Source: Proteocatella sphenisci DSM 23131 (GTDB taxonomy: Bacteria; Bacillota; Clostridia; Peptostreptococcales; Filifactoraceae). From it: a stretch of DNA of 64,000 nucleotides. A model generated the notes under the pieces. The model searched no databases. It was not told the DNA's origin and saw only the letters and a program-made list of their open reading frames with translations. Both the position numbers and the translations under genes were made by a program. The first letter of the stretch is position 1, and each line of letters begins with the position of its first letter. The DNA lies in assembly GCF_000423525.1 (NCBI RefSeq), contig NZ_AUID01000016.1:1-64000 (forward strand), in the 5' to 3' direction. Shown here piece after piece: positions 16,684 to 25,777 of the stretch.

Positions 16684-17211
16684 CTATTTATCGGTATTCC
16701 ATTCATCCAAAGCTTTCATCACAGTATCGTAAGTTTGACTCGATATTTCAGGCAAATTACCACCAAACATCTTTTCAGCTGCTTTAAACCCATCTTTTAT
16801 AGCGTTTTTTATTAAATCAATTTTAGATGAATCTCCTCCAGTTATACTCTTTGCAAAATCAATTATCCTCTCGCTGGTCTTTTTAACTCCCCAGAATCCA
16901 TCTTCTGCTATATCTGCCTGCGCTTTTAAAGAGGTTACCTTGTCTATTTTTATTTCCTTATCGTCTTCATTAAAAAGCTTCCCATCTCTAAATACCAAAG
17001 ATGAAGCATTAAACTTAAATCCTTGTTTTTCAACAAGGTCTCTTACCATATTCTTGATATTTGATTTTTGTTCTTCCACACTCATTTTTAAAGCATTAAT
17101 ATCTATTTTGTCTTTGTCTTTGTCTTTTTCTACGACATTTTTCTTGCTGATATTTTTCGTGGGTTCATTTCTTTGTATATTTCTTATTGCATTAACATGT
17201 ATATCATTCAT
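16684..17211 (-). CDS. Hypothetical protein, conserved C-terminal 'GFWGVKKTSERI' region
   Basis: The product has 175 residues, no signal peptide and no membrane helix. Residues 1-45 are basic and low-complexity (EKDKDKDKID), likely disordered. Residues 110-170 contain DGFWGVKKTSERIIDFAKS then SKIDLIKNAIKDGFKAAEK and LPEISSQTYDTVMKALDEW, a pattern I have seen in Firmicutes proteins of unknown function. The role is unknown. It is monocistronic, with AAGGAGG upstream of the ATG. Confidence 0.7.
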   Translation of the reverse strand: MNDIHVNAIRNIQRNEPTKNISKKNVVEKDKDKDKIDINALKMSVEEQKSNIKNMVRDLVEKQGFKFNASSLVFRDGKLFNEDDKEIKIDKVTSLKAQADIAEDGFWGVKKTSERIIDFAKSITGGDSSKIDLIKNAIKDGFKAAEKMFGGNLPEISSQTYDTVMKALDEWNTDK

Positions 17212-17317
17212 AAAAAATCCTCCTTCGTTGCTAGTGTCTAATTATACCTTACTCCGTATTTATATATACCCATAAACAGAATTTTTATATATAAAAAAGC
17301 ACTTTATTATATATAAA

Positions 17318-17345
17318 ACGAGCTGAAGAAATATCTACAGCTCGT
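17318..17345 (-). terminator. Terminator of the TIGR00300-type gene pair
   Basis: ACGAGCTG and CAGCTCGT are perfect 8-base arms around a 12-base loop, followed on the minus strand by TTTTATATAT. It lies 13 bases past the stop codon at 17358. Confidence 0.75.
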
Positions 17346-17357
17346 AAGTCTTATTGT

Positions 17358-18452
17358 TTATTTAGATAATGCTCTTCCTATATGTTTTATAAAGTCTTGT
17401 GTATTAGTAACAATTGAAGTCGCTGTCAAGGTCCCTCTGTCTGCGAGTTTGTTTACAGCAAACTCTTGAATATCGACTGTATACATATAAACGGGCCTTA
17501 TAATACCCTCAAATTCATTATAAGACGGCGTCATATTTCCTGTAGCTATAGTAAACAGTGCTGTTGAAACCATTATTATTGTAGATGTTTTTCTTGCATG
17601 AACTCTCATAGCATCTTGCGCGTCTCTTACATCATTATACGTCCCAGGAAGAGTAAACCTGTCTCTTATTGTTCCCGAAAGTACAAATGGCACAGAGCAT
17701 TCAACACAGGCTTTAATTATTCCATCTTTTGCCTTACCTGTCTTTATGAAGTCTTCTACTGAACCTGCATCTCTCACCATGTTTATAGTTTCATAATAAT
17801 TCCCCATAGTGGTTTGTTCTTTAACAAAAACTTCTTGTCCCCAAACGGTGTCACAGACAGCACATTCAAGATCAAATGCTGCAAGGCTGGTTCCACAAAG
17901 TATAGCATCCACATAACCATCTCTTATGAGTTTTTCAAGTGCTGCCCTCGTTCCACGATCCAGACTTATTGCTGACCCAAGAACCCAAGTCACATAACCG
18001 TTGTTCTTCTTTTCATTTCTGAGTATTTCATATAATTTATCATAATCTACGGAAAATGCTGTTTCTCTTGATCTTCCACATCTAAATGCAAATGTATCTG
18101 AACATTTAAGGCTGGCATTAAATCCGTGCGCATACATATATATGCCTTCACTTCCGTCTTCTTTTCTTCCAATTGCGACCTTGTCACCTTTTTTCAGATT
18201 TCTTAATTCAACTATTTTCAAGCTCTCTTTTCCTAATTCATCGTTTACAACGCATGCAGAGTCCATCCTGCTCTGTGTTGCAAGTATCCATTTTCCATTA
18301 ACTTTGAAATATTCAGGAAAAACTGAAAGAGCGTGATAATTTTCAGGCGAAACCCCTTCTTTGTCAACTTCAACTAATTTAACATCTGGTGCGTTAACAA
18401 AAATTTCCAGGTTAAAATCTGGTGCATTATATTTTGGTATATCGAATTTCAT
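17358..18452 (-). CDS. TIGR00300/LOR-SDH-family protein, paralog A
   Basis: The product has 364 residues. The C-terminal 210 residues match the TIGR00300 (LOR/SDH, ornithine-cyclodeaminase-like) domain: GYVDAILCGTSLAAFDLE, GSVEDFIKTG, then VPFVLSGTIRD and MYTVDIQEFAVNKLADRGT. The N-terminal part, beginning MKFDIPKYNAPDF, differs from the archaeal enzymes. Paralog B next to it keeps IRDDGPLP where this one has IRDRFTLP, so the conserved acidic-glycine loop is altered here. Family members bind NAD and act in ornithine/arginine metabolism. The reaction here is not certain. It is second in a two-gene operon, and ribosome site and spacing (45 bases) suggest co-expression. Confidence 0.8.
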   Translation of the reverse strand: MKFDIPKYNAPDFNLEIFVNAPDVKLVEVDKEGVSPENYHALSVFPEYFKVNGKWILATQSRMDSACVVNDELGKESLKIVELRNLKKGDKVAIGRKEDGSEGIYMYAHGFNASLKCSDTFAFRCGRSRETAFSVDYDKLYEILRNEKKNNGYVTWVLGSAISLDRGTRAALEKLIRDGYVDAILCGTSLAAFDLECAVCDTVWGQEVFVKEQTTMGNYYETINMVRDAGSVEDFIKTGKAKDGIIKACVECSVPFVLSGTIRDRFTLPGTYNDVRDAQDAMRVHARKTSTIIMVSTALFTIATGNMTPSYNEFEGIIRPVYMYTVDIQEFAVNKLADRGTLTATSIVTNTQDFIKHIGRALSK

Positions 18453-18497
18453 ATTTCAACTCCTGCTTTTTATAAAAAGTGGATTTTGCTTTTTAAT

Positions 18498-19574
18498 TTA
18501 TTTAATAAGTCCTCTTTGAACATTTACAACAAAATCCTGAACATTTGTAACGACTGGTTTTACCGCTATATACTCTCTTGCTGCCATTACTTTATTAACC
18601 ACATTCTCAGTTACATCTACACTGTACATAAATACCGGCACGATACTTCCATCTTCTTTAACCCTGTAACTCGAAGCCAACTCTGCCGCCGATACAGAAT
18701 GTAACATTGTTGCAAGGCCTATTATAAGAGTTGCTTTGTCTGTCTGTTCTTTCATGGCATTAAGTCCTTGTGGTATGTTAGTGTATACTTCTGGAAGAGG
18801 GCCATCGTCTCGTATAGATCCAACAAGTACATAGGGAATATCCAGTTTATCTATAGTTTTGATAAATCCATCTTTTACATTTCCTTCTTTAATAAAATCT
18901 CTTATCGATCCCGAACGTCTTACTTCGTTTAATAAATCAAGATGGTTGTAGTGCCCCATAGGCATTGATTCTTGGGTGTATATATTTTGGCCAAGCGCGG
19001 TATCTATATAACCTGCCTCAAGATCATGAGTGGCCATTGCATTTCCTGCTAAAAGTCCTTGAACATACCCATTTTCAGCAAGCTCTGATAGGCCTATTCT
19101 AGTATAATAATCAAATACCACAGACGGTCCCAGAACCCAGAGTATGTGTCCTCCATTTTCTTTTTCATGTCGCATTAGTTCTATAAGATAGTCATAGTCA
19201 CCTGTAAAAGAGCTTTCAACAAATCTTATCGGCTCCGAAGCTACACTTTGGTCAAAACCTTCTCTATGAATATAGATTCCATTTTCAACAATAGCTTCTT
19301 TTCCTAAAACAACTCTTTCTCCAATTATTAAATCATTAAGCTCTTTTATCACTATTTCATTCCCCTGTACAACAGCAACACAATTTTGTGAATTACGCTT
19401 TGGAATTTTCCAGGAATTATTATAATTATAGTAGGTCGGCATATGGCTGGTAAGGTAAAAGCCCGATGGAGCCACTCCATTTTTTGTAACTTCTCCAAAT
19501 TTTATTTCATTGGAATCTTGAAAGATCTTAGAATTAAAATCCGGCGGTGTAAATTTGGGTAATACAAAAGACAT
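18498..19574 (-). CDS. TIGR00300/LOR-SDH-family protein, paralog B
   Basis: The product has 358 residues from the ATG at 19574, chosen because GAGGAGG (19581-19587) is 6 bases upstream and the alternative TTG overlaps it. It is homologous to paralog A along its whole length. It has the more canonical TIGR00300 features: GYVQGLLAGNAMATHDLE, then VPYVLVGSIRDDGPLPEV and MYSVDVTENVVNKVMAARE. Archaeal members are reported as NAD-dependent ornithine cyclodeaminases that make proline. In an amino-acid-fermenting clostridium an ornithine or other amino-acid role is plausible, but the N-terminal domain differs. It probably forms a complex with paralog A. Confidence 0.8.
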   Translation of the reverse strand: MSFVLPKFTPPDFNSKIFQDSNEIKFGEVTKNGVAPSGFYLTSHMPTYYNYNNSWKIPKRNSQNCVAVVQGNEIVIKELNDLIIGERVVLGKEAIVENGIYIHREGFDQSVASEPIRFVESSFTGDYDYLIELMRHEKENGGHILWVLGPSVVFDYYTRIGLSELAENGYVQGLLAGNAMATHDLEAGYIDTALGQNIYTQESMPMGHYNHLDLLNEVRRSGSIRDFIKEGNVKDGFIKTIDKLDIPYVLVGSIRDDGPLPEVYTNIPQGLNAMKEQTDKATLIIGLATMLHSVSAAELASSYRVKEDGSIVPVFMYSVDVTENVVNKVMAAREYIAVKPVVTNVQDFVVNVQRGLIK

Positions 19575-19860
19575 TAGTCTCCTCCTCAATAATTCAATTT
19601 ATAAATATAAATAAACATTTTTTTAGAAATCTTCTGAAAAGTTGGTTATTTATATAACATCTCGTTTTGTGTATCTATTGGAATTTCAACATTTATAAGC
19701 TACAATTATCACATATTTTCGTTGAATATAGTTATTATTATAACATTTTTTATCAAAAATATCTACTCCAAAATTAAAAGTTGTTTAATTAGTTTTAAAA
19801 ATTCAACAAATACAAACAAATTTTAAAAAAAGACAGGCAGAATTACTCCCACCCAATCTT

Positions 19861-20190
19861 TTATCCTAATTTATCTCCATTTTTAACAATTCTCTCCGGT
19901 TCGATTAATACAACACCTTTTTCTGAATACACTCCAAGTACCAAAACTTCTGATATAAAGTCCGCTACCTGCCTTGAAGGAAAATTCACAACTCCAAAAA
20001 CCTGTTTTCCCAAAAGATCTTCTATATTGTAACAATCTGTTATCTGGGCACTGGATTGTTTTATTCCAATTTCTTCACCAAAATCCACCCAGAGCTTATA
20101 TGCAGGTTTACGGGCTTTTTTAAAAATTTCAGCCTTAACAATTTCACCTGCTCTTATATCTATTTTTGAAAAATCATCTAATGTTGCCAT
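19861..20190 (-). CDS. csaA: CsaA-type tRNA-binding-domain chaperone
   Basis: The product has 109 residues, one EMAP-II/tRNA-binding OB fold. FSKIDIRAGEIVKAEIFKKARKPAYKL and the later VNFPSRQVADFISEVLVLG are characteristic of CsaA, a small dimeric protein that binds preproteins and helps export in Bacillus. The full length matches the family. It is monocistronic, with GGAGG just before the ATG. The 286 bases downstream up to 19575 are AT-rich and hold nothing I can identify. Confidence 0.93.
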   Translation of the reverse strand: MATLDDFSKIDIRAGEIVKAEIFKKARKPAYKLWVDFGEEIGIKQSSAQITDCYNIEDLLGKQVFGVVNFPSRQVADFISEVLVLGVYSEKGVVLIEPERIVKNGDKLG

Positions 20191-20246
20191 TTCTCCTCCA
20201 GTCTTTTACAAATAATCTTATTATGTTTACATTATATTACAAAATC

Positions 20247-20288
20247 AAAAAAAACGATACTACCATAAACTGGTAATATCGTTTTTTT
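20247..20288 (-). terminator. Terminator of the hypothetical gene at 20293
   Basis: AAAAAACGATACTACCA and TGGTAATATCGTTTTTTT form a long stem with one mismatch. It lies 5 bases past the stop codon. Confidence 0.88.
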
Positions 20289-20292
20289 GATT

Positions 20293-20715
20293 TTATATAT
20301 ATGTTATTGCCTGGTTTATTATTTTTTGTGAAGCTAAAGACTTGCTATGGTATTTAACATTGTCTATAACTAGACAGGTTACAATAGAATTTAGAGTCAA
20401 ATGCTGTCCTGTTATTTTACTTAACAGCTTAAGCAATTCTTTTTCGTCACTCGAATCAGATTCAAGTCCATTCATCAGCCAGTTTAATTCATCTTTGTTA
20501 AATACATTTTCCACGGTATCTTTTATGGTTTCCACATATTCTCCAGATGCATAAATTTTCTTTTGTTCTCCAAGATGTAAGGTACTTCCTTCTTCGAAAT
20601 TTTTAGGTTCCCATCCATTTGTAAAATAATTAACTTTTTTTGCCTTGTTCCTTTTGATATTATTGTACCAACCTCTGTTGGTTGGACTAATTCCTATTAA
20701 TGCTTCAGTTCTCAT
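20293..20715 (-). CDS. Hypothetical protein
   Basis: The product has 140 residues, soluble, with no cysteine-rich or membrane motif. It begins MRTEALIGISPTNRGWYNNIKRNKAKK and the C-terminal half is predicted helical (KELLKLLSKITGQHLTLNSIVTCLVIDNVKY). I do not recognise the family. GAGGAGAG lies before the ATG, codon use resembles the neighbours, and it has a strong terminator, so it is a real gene. It stands alone between csaA and the sodium symporter gene. Confidence 0.7.
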   Translation of the reverse strand: MRTEALIGISPTNRGWYNNIKRNKAKKVNYFTNGWEPKNFEEGSTLHLGEQKKIYASGEYVETIKDTVENVFNKDELNWLMNGLESDSSDEKELLKLLSKITGQHLTLNSIVTCLVIDNVKYHSKSLASQKIINQAITYI

Positions 20716-20885
20716 AATTTCTCTCCTCCTGACACAATTTTATATTTTTGTATAAATGATTATATTTAAAACAGCCCTCCTTTGTTCATTCTAATATTCA
20801 TTATAGTATATATATTTTTAATAATCAACCTTTTTCAGAATATTTATAATTTTATTTGAAAATATAAACATTTTATACAAAAAAA

Positions 20886-22307
20886 CTAACTTGCTTCTTC
20901 AGAACTAGATATTATTTCAGTATTTATATTGTTTTTATATTTTAATTCGTCTACTTCATACTCCTTTAATACTGCAAATACTACAGGACTCAGTGCAATT
21001 AACCCTATAAGGTTTGGTAAAGCCATAAGACCATTGAAGAGATCTGACAGTCCCCACACTATTTCCAGTGGTATTATCGCTCCTACAAATACAAGCCCTA
21101 TCCATGCCCATGTATAAATTTTTGTAATTTTTACTCCCGCAATAAACTCTGCACATTTTACACCATAATAATACCAGCCCAGTATTGTTGAGAATGCAAA
21201 AAACACAAGTCCAAACGAAACAATATATCCGCCTATTCCTGGTAGCAGAGAATCAAAAGCCGTGGTTGTTAAAACCGCGCCCTGAAGATTTCCCTGTATT
21301 TCCATTACTCCTTCTGCGGTCATTGATATAGCAGGAGAAGCAAGAATTACAAATGCTGTCATCGAACAAACTACCAATGTAGCTATAAAAGTACTCAATG
21401 ATGCTGTAAGTCCCTCTGTTACAGGATTGTTGTTCTTTGAGGCCGCATGGGCAATTGGAGCACTACCCAAACCCGCTTCATTTGAAAATACGCCTCTTGC
21501 AATACCCATCCTAAGTACAGTACCAATAACTCCTCCTCCAACTGCTTTGTCTGTAAAAGCATTTGAAAAAATCATCCCAAAAACATGTGGTATATATTGA
21601 TAATTTGAAAGAATCGCAAAAAGTGATCCCAATATGTACACAATTGCCATTACAGGAACTATCTTCTCTGTTACTTTACCTATGTTCTTAACTCCACCCA
21701 GAATAACTACAGCTGTAAGAACTGCCATTACAACGCCTGATATTACCGGGTTGATTCCAAAGGTAATCTCAAGGGATTGTGACACAGAATTGGCCTGAGC
21801 CATATTCCCAGTTCCAAATGAAGCCATAAGTCCGAATACAGCGAAAGCTCCACCAAGCCAGCCCACGTTTACTCCGTAATGATCTTGGATTCCATTTTTT
21901 ATATAATACATTGGTCCACCAGATTTTTCACCGGCATCATTAGTTTCTCTATACTTGATTGCCAGAAAAGCTTCTGCAAAACGAGTCGCTCCACCTATCG
22001 CTCCACTTATCCACATCCAGAAAACAGCTCCAGGCCCACCAATAGCAATGGCTGAAGAAACGCCAACTATGTTACCTGTTCCTATTGTAGCCGCCAGGCT
22101 GGTCATAAGTGCCTGAAAAGGGCTGATATCACCTTCGTCGTCGTCATTTTTCTCAAAAAGTGACTTTATTGCAACTTTCATTTTTCGAAATTGAACAAAT
22201 CTTGTTCCAAAACTAAGATATATTCCAGTCCCAACAAGCATAATAATCGTGAACGGCCCCCATGCTATTTCTGCAAGCCTTGCTACATAATTCTCAAATA
22301 AATTCAT
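20886..22307 (-). CDS. AGCS-family sodium:amino-acid symporter
   Basis: The product has 473 residues with about eleven helices. The family signatures are visible: SLAATIGTGNIVGVSSAIAIGGPGAVFWMW near residue 70 and GPMYYIKNGI near 130. AGCS proteins import alanine, glycine or glutamine with Na+. The two-component genes upstream resemble GlnK-GlnL of Bacillus subtilis, which control a glutaminase and an AGCS glutamine transporter (GlnT), so glutamine is a plausible substrate. AGGAGG lies before the ATG. A 90-base gap separates it from the response regulator gene. Confidence 0.95.
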   Translation of the reverse strand: MNLFENYVARLAEIAWGPFTIIMLVGTGIYLSFGTRFVQFRKMKVAIKSLFEKNDDDEGDISPFQALMTSLAATIGTGNIVGVSSAIAIGGPGAVFWMWISGAIGGATRFAEAFLAIKYRETNDAGEKSGGPMYYIKNGIQDHYGVNVGWLGGAFAVFGLMASFGTGNMAQANSVSQSLEITFGINPVISGVVMAVLTAVVILGGVKNIGKVTEKIVPVMAIVYILGSLFAILSNYQYIPHVFGMIFSNAFTDKAVGGGVIGTVLRMGIARGVFSNEAGLGSAPIAHAASKNNNPVTEGLTASLSTFIATLVVCSMTAFVILASPAISMTAEGVMEIQGNLQGAVLTTTAFDSLLPGIGGYIVSFGLVFFAFSTILGWYYYGVKCAEFIAGVKITKIYTWAWIGLVFVGAIIPLEIVWGLSDLFNGLMALPNLIGLIALSPVVFAVLKEYEVDELKYKNNINTEIISSSEEAS

Positions 22308-22397
22308 ATATTTCCTCCTTTTAAATTACATAGGAGTATATATTAAAGACTACAAAAAACTACACCAGGTTTCAAAAATAACACAAATTCACTATAA

Positions 22398-23261
22398 TTA
22401 TTTTGAATCGATTTTATTTTCACAATATTGTATTAACCCAAAAACAAATTTTTTGATAGCAACACTACCTTCTATTTCTGATTTTTTTCTTATATAATCC
22501 ATATGTGTCCTTACTTGTTCAAACTGAAACAGACGATTGGAAAACTCTACGAATGTTTCATTCATATAATCTTCAATACCAATATGAGCGATATTTGTCA
22601 TTGCAAGCATTATACTTCTTCTCATCCTCTGCTCCATAGATTTTGGTTTTTCAGACAATGTCGTGCATAACTCTCGTAAAGTATAATCATTGAGATTAAT
22701 ACTGTGTGAAATTATGTATTCACAGAGCATTAAAATGTCCTGTGTCCCTTTTTCTCCCATTATTCCTAATTGCATTATCACATCTTTTAATATGCCCATG
22801 TACTTTTCCATATCGCTCTTGTCATGGTCATTATCATTAGTCAGCGATGAAGACTTACTTTCTTTTTCCGAAAAATCATTTAGCTTTCTCATCATTCTGA
22901 TACGTTCTTTAACTTTTTTAATTATACTTTCTACTTCAAGCGCATTTACTGGTTTATTTATAAAATACTCCACACCATACTTGTACGCCCTTCCTATCAT
23001 ATCTTTAGATGACACCTGTGATATCATTATGAATTCCATTTGAGGGTATTTATTTTTTAATTCTTTCACCAGATATAATCCATCTTTTTGAGGAATCAAA
23101 AGATCAACAAGTACAATTTCTGGCTGTATGATTGAAATTTCACTCTCAGCCATAAGAGAAGATGTCGAACTTCCCACTATATCTCCAAGTTTCCTGTCTA
23201 TTATGATTTTTTTTAAAATACGTATAATTTGTATATCATCATCAATCAAATATATTCTCAT
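22398..23261 (-). CDS. glnL: Response regulator, GlnL/YcbB type
   Basis: The product has 287 residues. The receiver domain (1-120) has the acidic pair IDDD, the phospho-acceptor Asp in VLVDLLIP (residue 53) and the conserved Lys in FINKPV. A charged linker (about 130-155) follows. The C-terminal 130 residues match the YcbB output domain, with GTQDILMLCEYII and KPKSMEQRMRRSIMLAMTNIAHIG (residues 200-223) acting as the helix-turn-helix region. In B. subtilis this type is activated by glutamine. The ATG at 23261 follows GGGAGG. It overlaps the kinase gene by 20 bases and precedes the AGCS symporter gene. Confidence 0.88.
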   Translation of the reverse strand: MRIYLIDDDIQIIRILKKIIIDRKLGDIVGSSTSSLMAESEISIIQPEIVLVDLLIPQKDGLYLVKELKNKYPQMEFIMISQVSSKDMIGRAYKYGVEYFINKPVNALEVESIIKKVKERIRMMRKLNDFSEKESKSSSLTNDNDHDKSDMEKYMGILKDVIMQLGIMGEKGTQDILMLCEYIISHSINLNDYTLRELCTTLSEKPKSMEQRMRRSIMLAMTNIAHIGIEDYMNETFVEFSNRLFQFEQVRTHMDYIRKKSEIEGSVAIKKFVFGLIQYCENKIDSK

Positions 23262-24495
23262 CAAATCCTCCCTCTAGATTTTTTGCCGGAATTTCAACCA
23301 AGAAAGATGTCCCCTCATTTTCTTTGCTTATAAAGTTGATCTCCCCTCCAAGCTTATCCTTTACTATATTCTTTACAAGCGCAAGACCAAGCCCACGGTT
23401 TATTTCTCCAGTTGAATAGTTTATTTTCGAAGAGAAGCCTGGCGAAAAAATAAAAGATCTATCTTCATGTGGTATTCCACTTCCAGTATCTTCAACTCGA
23501 AAAATGTGTTTTCCATCTACTTTCTTATGAATAAATTTAATTTCTCCTTTTTTATCTATTGCTTCGACAGAGTTATTAATAAGATTTCTAAGTATTGACA
23601 TGAGATCATAATGATTAAAGGTATAAAAATTATCTCTAGATATAAATTCCAGCGAAATATCTTTCCCACTTGAAACTATAGATTGCTTTATGGTTTCTTT
23701 CAGAATTCTTGCTATTTCACTGAAATTCATTCCTGGATCTTCATCAGAATGTTCTAGTATTGATTCTATCCCTCTCACAACAATATCATACTCTTTTTTT
23801 ATCTCATGGGTATTTGTAGAAATCTCCAGAGCCCGATTACTCCAATTGTTTTCATTCTTTTTTTCAGATATATCGATAAAAAGATTGTATGCACTCCCCA
23901 TAACTTTTTCAATATGATCCATATTTTTTTCCATCCAATATACTTCAGTTTTGAGCTGAGATGTAAACCATAAGAGTTTTTTATATCGGAGTTCATGCTC
24001 TTCTTTTATAAGCAGATTTCGGTAGTATTTATGTGACAATATTATAATCGCTGCAAAAACAGCCCTTGTAACAGCTGCTGTTGCAAGGCCTCTGATTACA
24101 TACCTGTCTGATACCAAATTTCCTATTCTAAGATACATTTCAAGAATATTTCCTGCAAAATCAGATAACATTATTAAAAAAAACATAGCCTTGAGTGAAT
24201 ATGATCTTTTAATTTTATATGCAATGAAAAAAATCAATCCATAGAGCATGTAAAATGTCATTTCAGGTATAACATTCATAAACTCCTGATCAAATATAAA
24301 TCTGAATAAAAAAAATGTAAAACTAAGCAATATTCCAAAGCTTAGTGGATTTCGTTCATCATCAAGATATATAAATACAGGAAATAAAACTGCACCAAAG
24401 GAAAAATTGAAATTTGATGTGTAAAAATTAATATATAGCCGAGAAGATACAGCAATAACAATTAGAGCAAGTAGCATTTTTTTAACTTTATTCAT
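23242..24495 (-). CDS. glnK: Membrane sensor histidine kinase, GlnK/YcbA type
   Basis: The product has 417 residues. The first 170 residues hold about six membrane helices with short loops. The dimerisation region contains the acceptor histidine in STNTHEIKKEY, a form typical of the GlnK/CitA/Spo0B-related group. The ATPase domain has the N box (SILRNLINNSVEAI), G1 (VEDTGSGIP) and G2 (GLGLALVKNI). It should phosphorylate the adjacent response regulator. Its start overlaps the end of the DUF4349 gene by 8 bases, so the lipoprotein, kinase and regulator form one transcript. Confidence 0.88.
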   Translation of the reverse strand: MNKVKKMLLALIVIAVSSRLYINFYTSNFNFSFGAVLFPVFIYLDDERNPLSFGILLSFTFFLFRFIFDQEFMNVIPEMTFYMLYGLIFFIAYKIKRSYSLKAMFFLIMLSDFAGNILEMYLRIGNLVSDRYVIRGLATAAVTRAVFAAIIILSHKYYRNLLIKEEHELRYKKLLWFTSQLKTEVYWMEKNMDHIEKVMGSAYNLFIDISEKKNENNWSNRALEISTNTHEIKKEYDIVVRGIESILEHSDEDPGMNFSEIARILKETIKQSIVSSGKDISLEFISRDNFYTFNHYDLMSILRNLINNSVEAIDKKGEIKFIHKKVDGKHIFRVEDTGSGIPHEDRSFIFSPGFSSKINYSTGEINRGLGLALVKNIVKDKLGGEINFISKENEGTSFLVEIPAKNLEGGFDENIFD

Positions 24496-25375
24496 TGCCG
24501 TCTCCCAATTTGTCTATTTTTTTGTTTTTTATTTTCCTGTTTATTTTTCTGTAAACAAATAAGACTATAATCAATATCAAAGCTGTTACAAAGAAGTATG
24601 GCAGAAGTGATATTGTTACAACGATTACACTTTGCATAATAATGTATATATTCAATAAAGACTCTCTAAAGCCAGTACCTATCCTTTGTGATATGTTATT
24701 GTCCTCAGAAGGTGTAAATAGGTTCACTTCATATAATTCCATACTAACAGTTGAAAAATCAACCTCGTTGTCTATGATTTTAAGTTGGGCAGTTAGCGAA
24801 TCCATCTGATATCTTACTTGCGACAGACGTTCCTCCAGTTTTATTATGTCCTCAAGTTTCTCCGCTTTATCTATTAGTACAAGAAGTCTGTCAAATTCTG
24901 TTTTCAAAGAAGTCAGCCTCGCTTGTGTATCAGTATACTGAGTAGTAACATCTTCTATATTCTCTGATTTATCTATTACATTTCCTAAGTCTGTTGTCTT
25001 TTCTAAAAACCAGGATAATTTTTCATTTGGTACCCTTACTACAAGATATGCACTTCGATTATCCTGTGAACCATATCGATTTCCTGATATCTGGGAATTT
25101 TGAATGTAACCACCTGTATTTAATAAGATGGTATTTATTTGTTCTAAACTCTTATCAAATTTGTTCGTTTCAATAGTCATATTAACTGTTCGTATAAGTT
25201 TTCGCGTCTCTATAATCTCTGGTTTTCCATCAGCAATAAGGCTTTGATTGTTTGTTTCTAGAGATTCTGCACCTGCAGATTGAACCGAATCCTCCAAACT
25301 TTTGCTGCTACATCCACTTAGTAAAATTAGACCTATCATAATTACAGCTAAATATCTGAATAATGTTTTTTTCAT
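24488..25375 (-). CDS. DUF4349 lipoprotein
   Basis: The product has 295 residues. A lipoprotein signal ends in LILLSGC (Cys at about residue 22). The extracellular part (60-215) is a DUF4349 domain with a long coiled coil (TDTQARLTSLKTEFDRLLVLIDKAEKLEDII). One membrane helix lies near the C-terminus (about 245-270), followed by a basic cytoplasmic tail. The function of DUF4349 is unknown; some members are linked to membrane-stress signalling. Its overlap with the GlnK-type kinase gene suggests it may be an extracellular partner of that sensor, which is my inference. Confidence 0.88.
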   Translation of the reverse strand: MKKTLFRYLAVIMIGLILLSGCSSKSLEDSVQSAGAESLETNNQSLIADGKPEIIETRKLIRTVNMTIETNKFDKSLEQINTILLNTGGYIQNSQISGNRYGSQDNRSAYLVVRVPNEKLSWFLEKTTDLGNVIDKSENIEDVTTQYTDTQARLTSLKTEFDRLLVLIDKAEKLEDIIKLEERLSQVRYQMDSLTAQLKIIDNEVDFSTVSMELYEVNLFTPSEDNNISQRIGTGFRESLLNIYIIMQSVIVVTISLLPYFFVTALILIIVLFVYRKINRKIKNKKIDKLGDGNE

Positions 25376-25403
25376 ACTTATTCCTCCTGTAATAAAGATA
25401 AAA

Positions 25404-25766
25404 TTAAATATTTATAAGAGTTTCTTTCCATTCACTTTCTTTGAAGCCAATCAAAACATTGGTATCAGTAATAAAAACAGGCCTTTTCACAAGCATACCA
25501 TCTGTAGAGAGTAAAGTAATCATTTCTTCCTCTGTCATTTCATTCAGCTTATCCTTCAATCCCAATTCTCTGTATATCAGTCCACTTGTATTAAAAAATC
25601 TTTTTAGAGGAAGATTGGTTTTTTTATGGTATTGTCTGATTTCTTCAATACCTGGATTTTCTTGTTTGATGTCTCTGTACTCATATTTAATATTGTTTTC
25701 CTCAAGCCAGTCAATCGCTTTTTTGCATGTTGAGCACTTGGGATAACAAAAAATTAAGTTTTTCAT
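25404..25766 (-). CDS. ArsC/Spx-family protein
   Basis: The product has 120 residues with a thioredoxin-like ArsC fold. The N-terminal YPKCSTCKKA gives a CxxC motif as in Spx/YffB proteins, followed by Y-RDIKQENP, FFNTSGLIYRELGLKD and LVKRPVFI, all conserved in the family. Members include arsenate reductases, the disulfide-stress regulator Spx and proteins of unknown role. The TSGLIYRELGL block favours the arsenate-reductase-like branch, but no arsenic genes are adjacent. It probably shares a transcript with the EamA transporter gene 11 bases upstream. Confidence 0.85.
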   Translation of the reverse strand: MKNLIFCYPKCSTCKKAIDWLEENNIKYEYRDIKQENPGIEEIRQYHKKTNLPLKRFFNTSGLIYRELGLKDKLNEMTEEEMITLLSTDGMLVKRPVFITDTNVLIGFKESEWKETLINI

Positions 25767-25777
25767 TTCACACCTCT

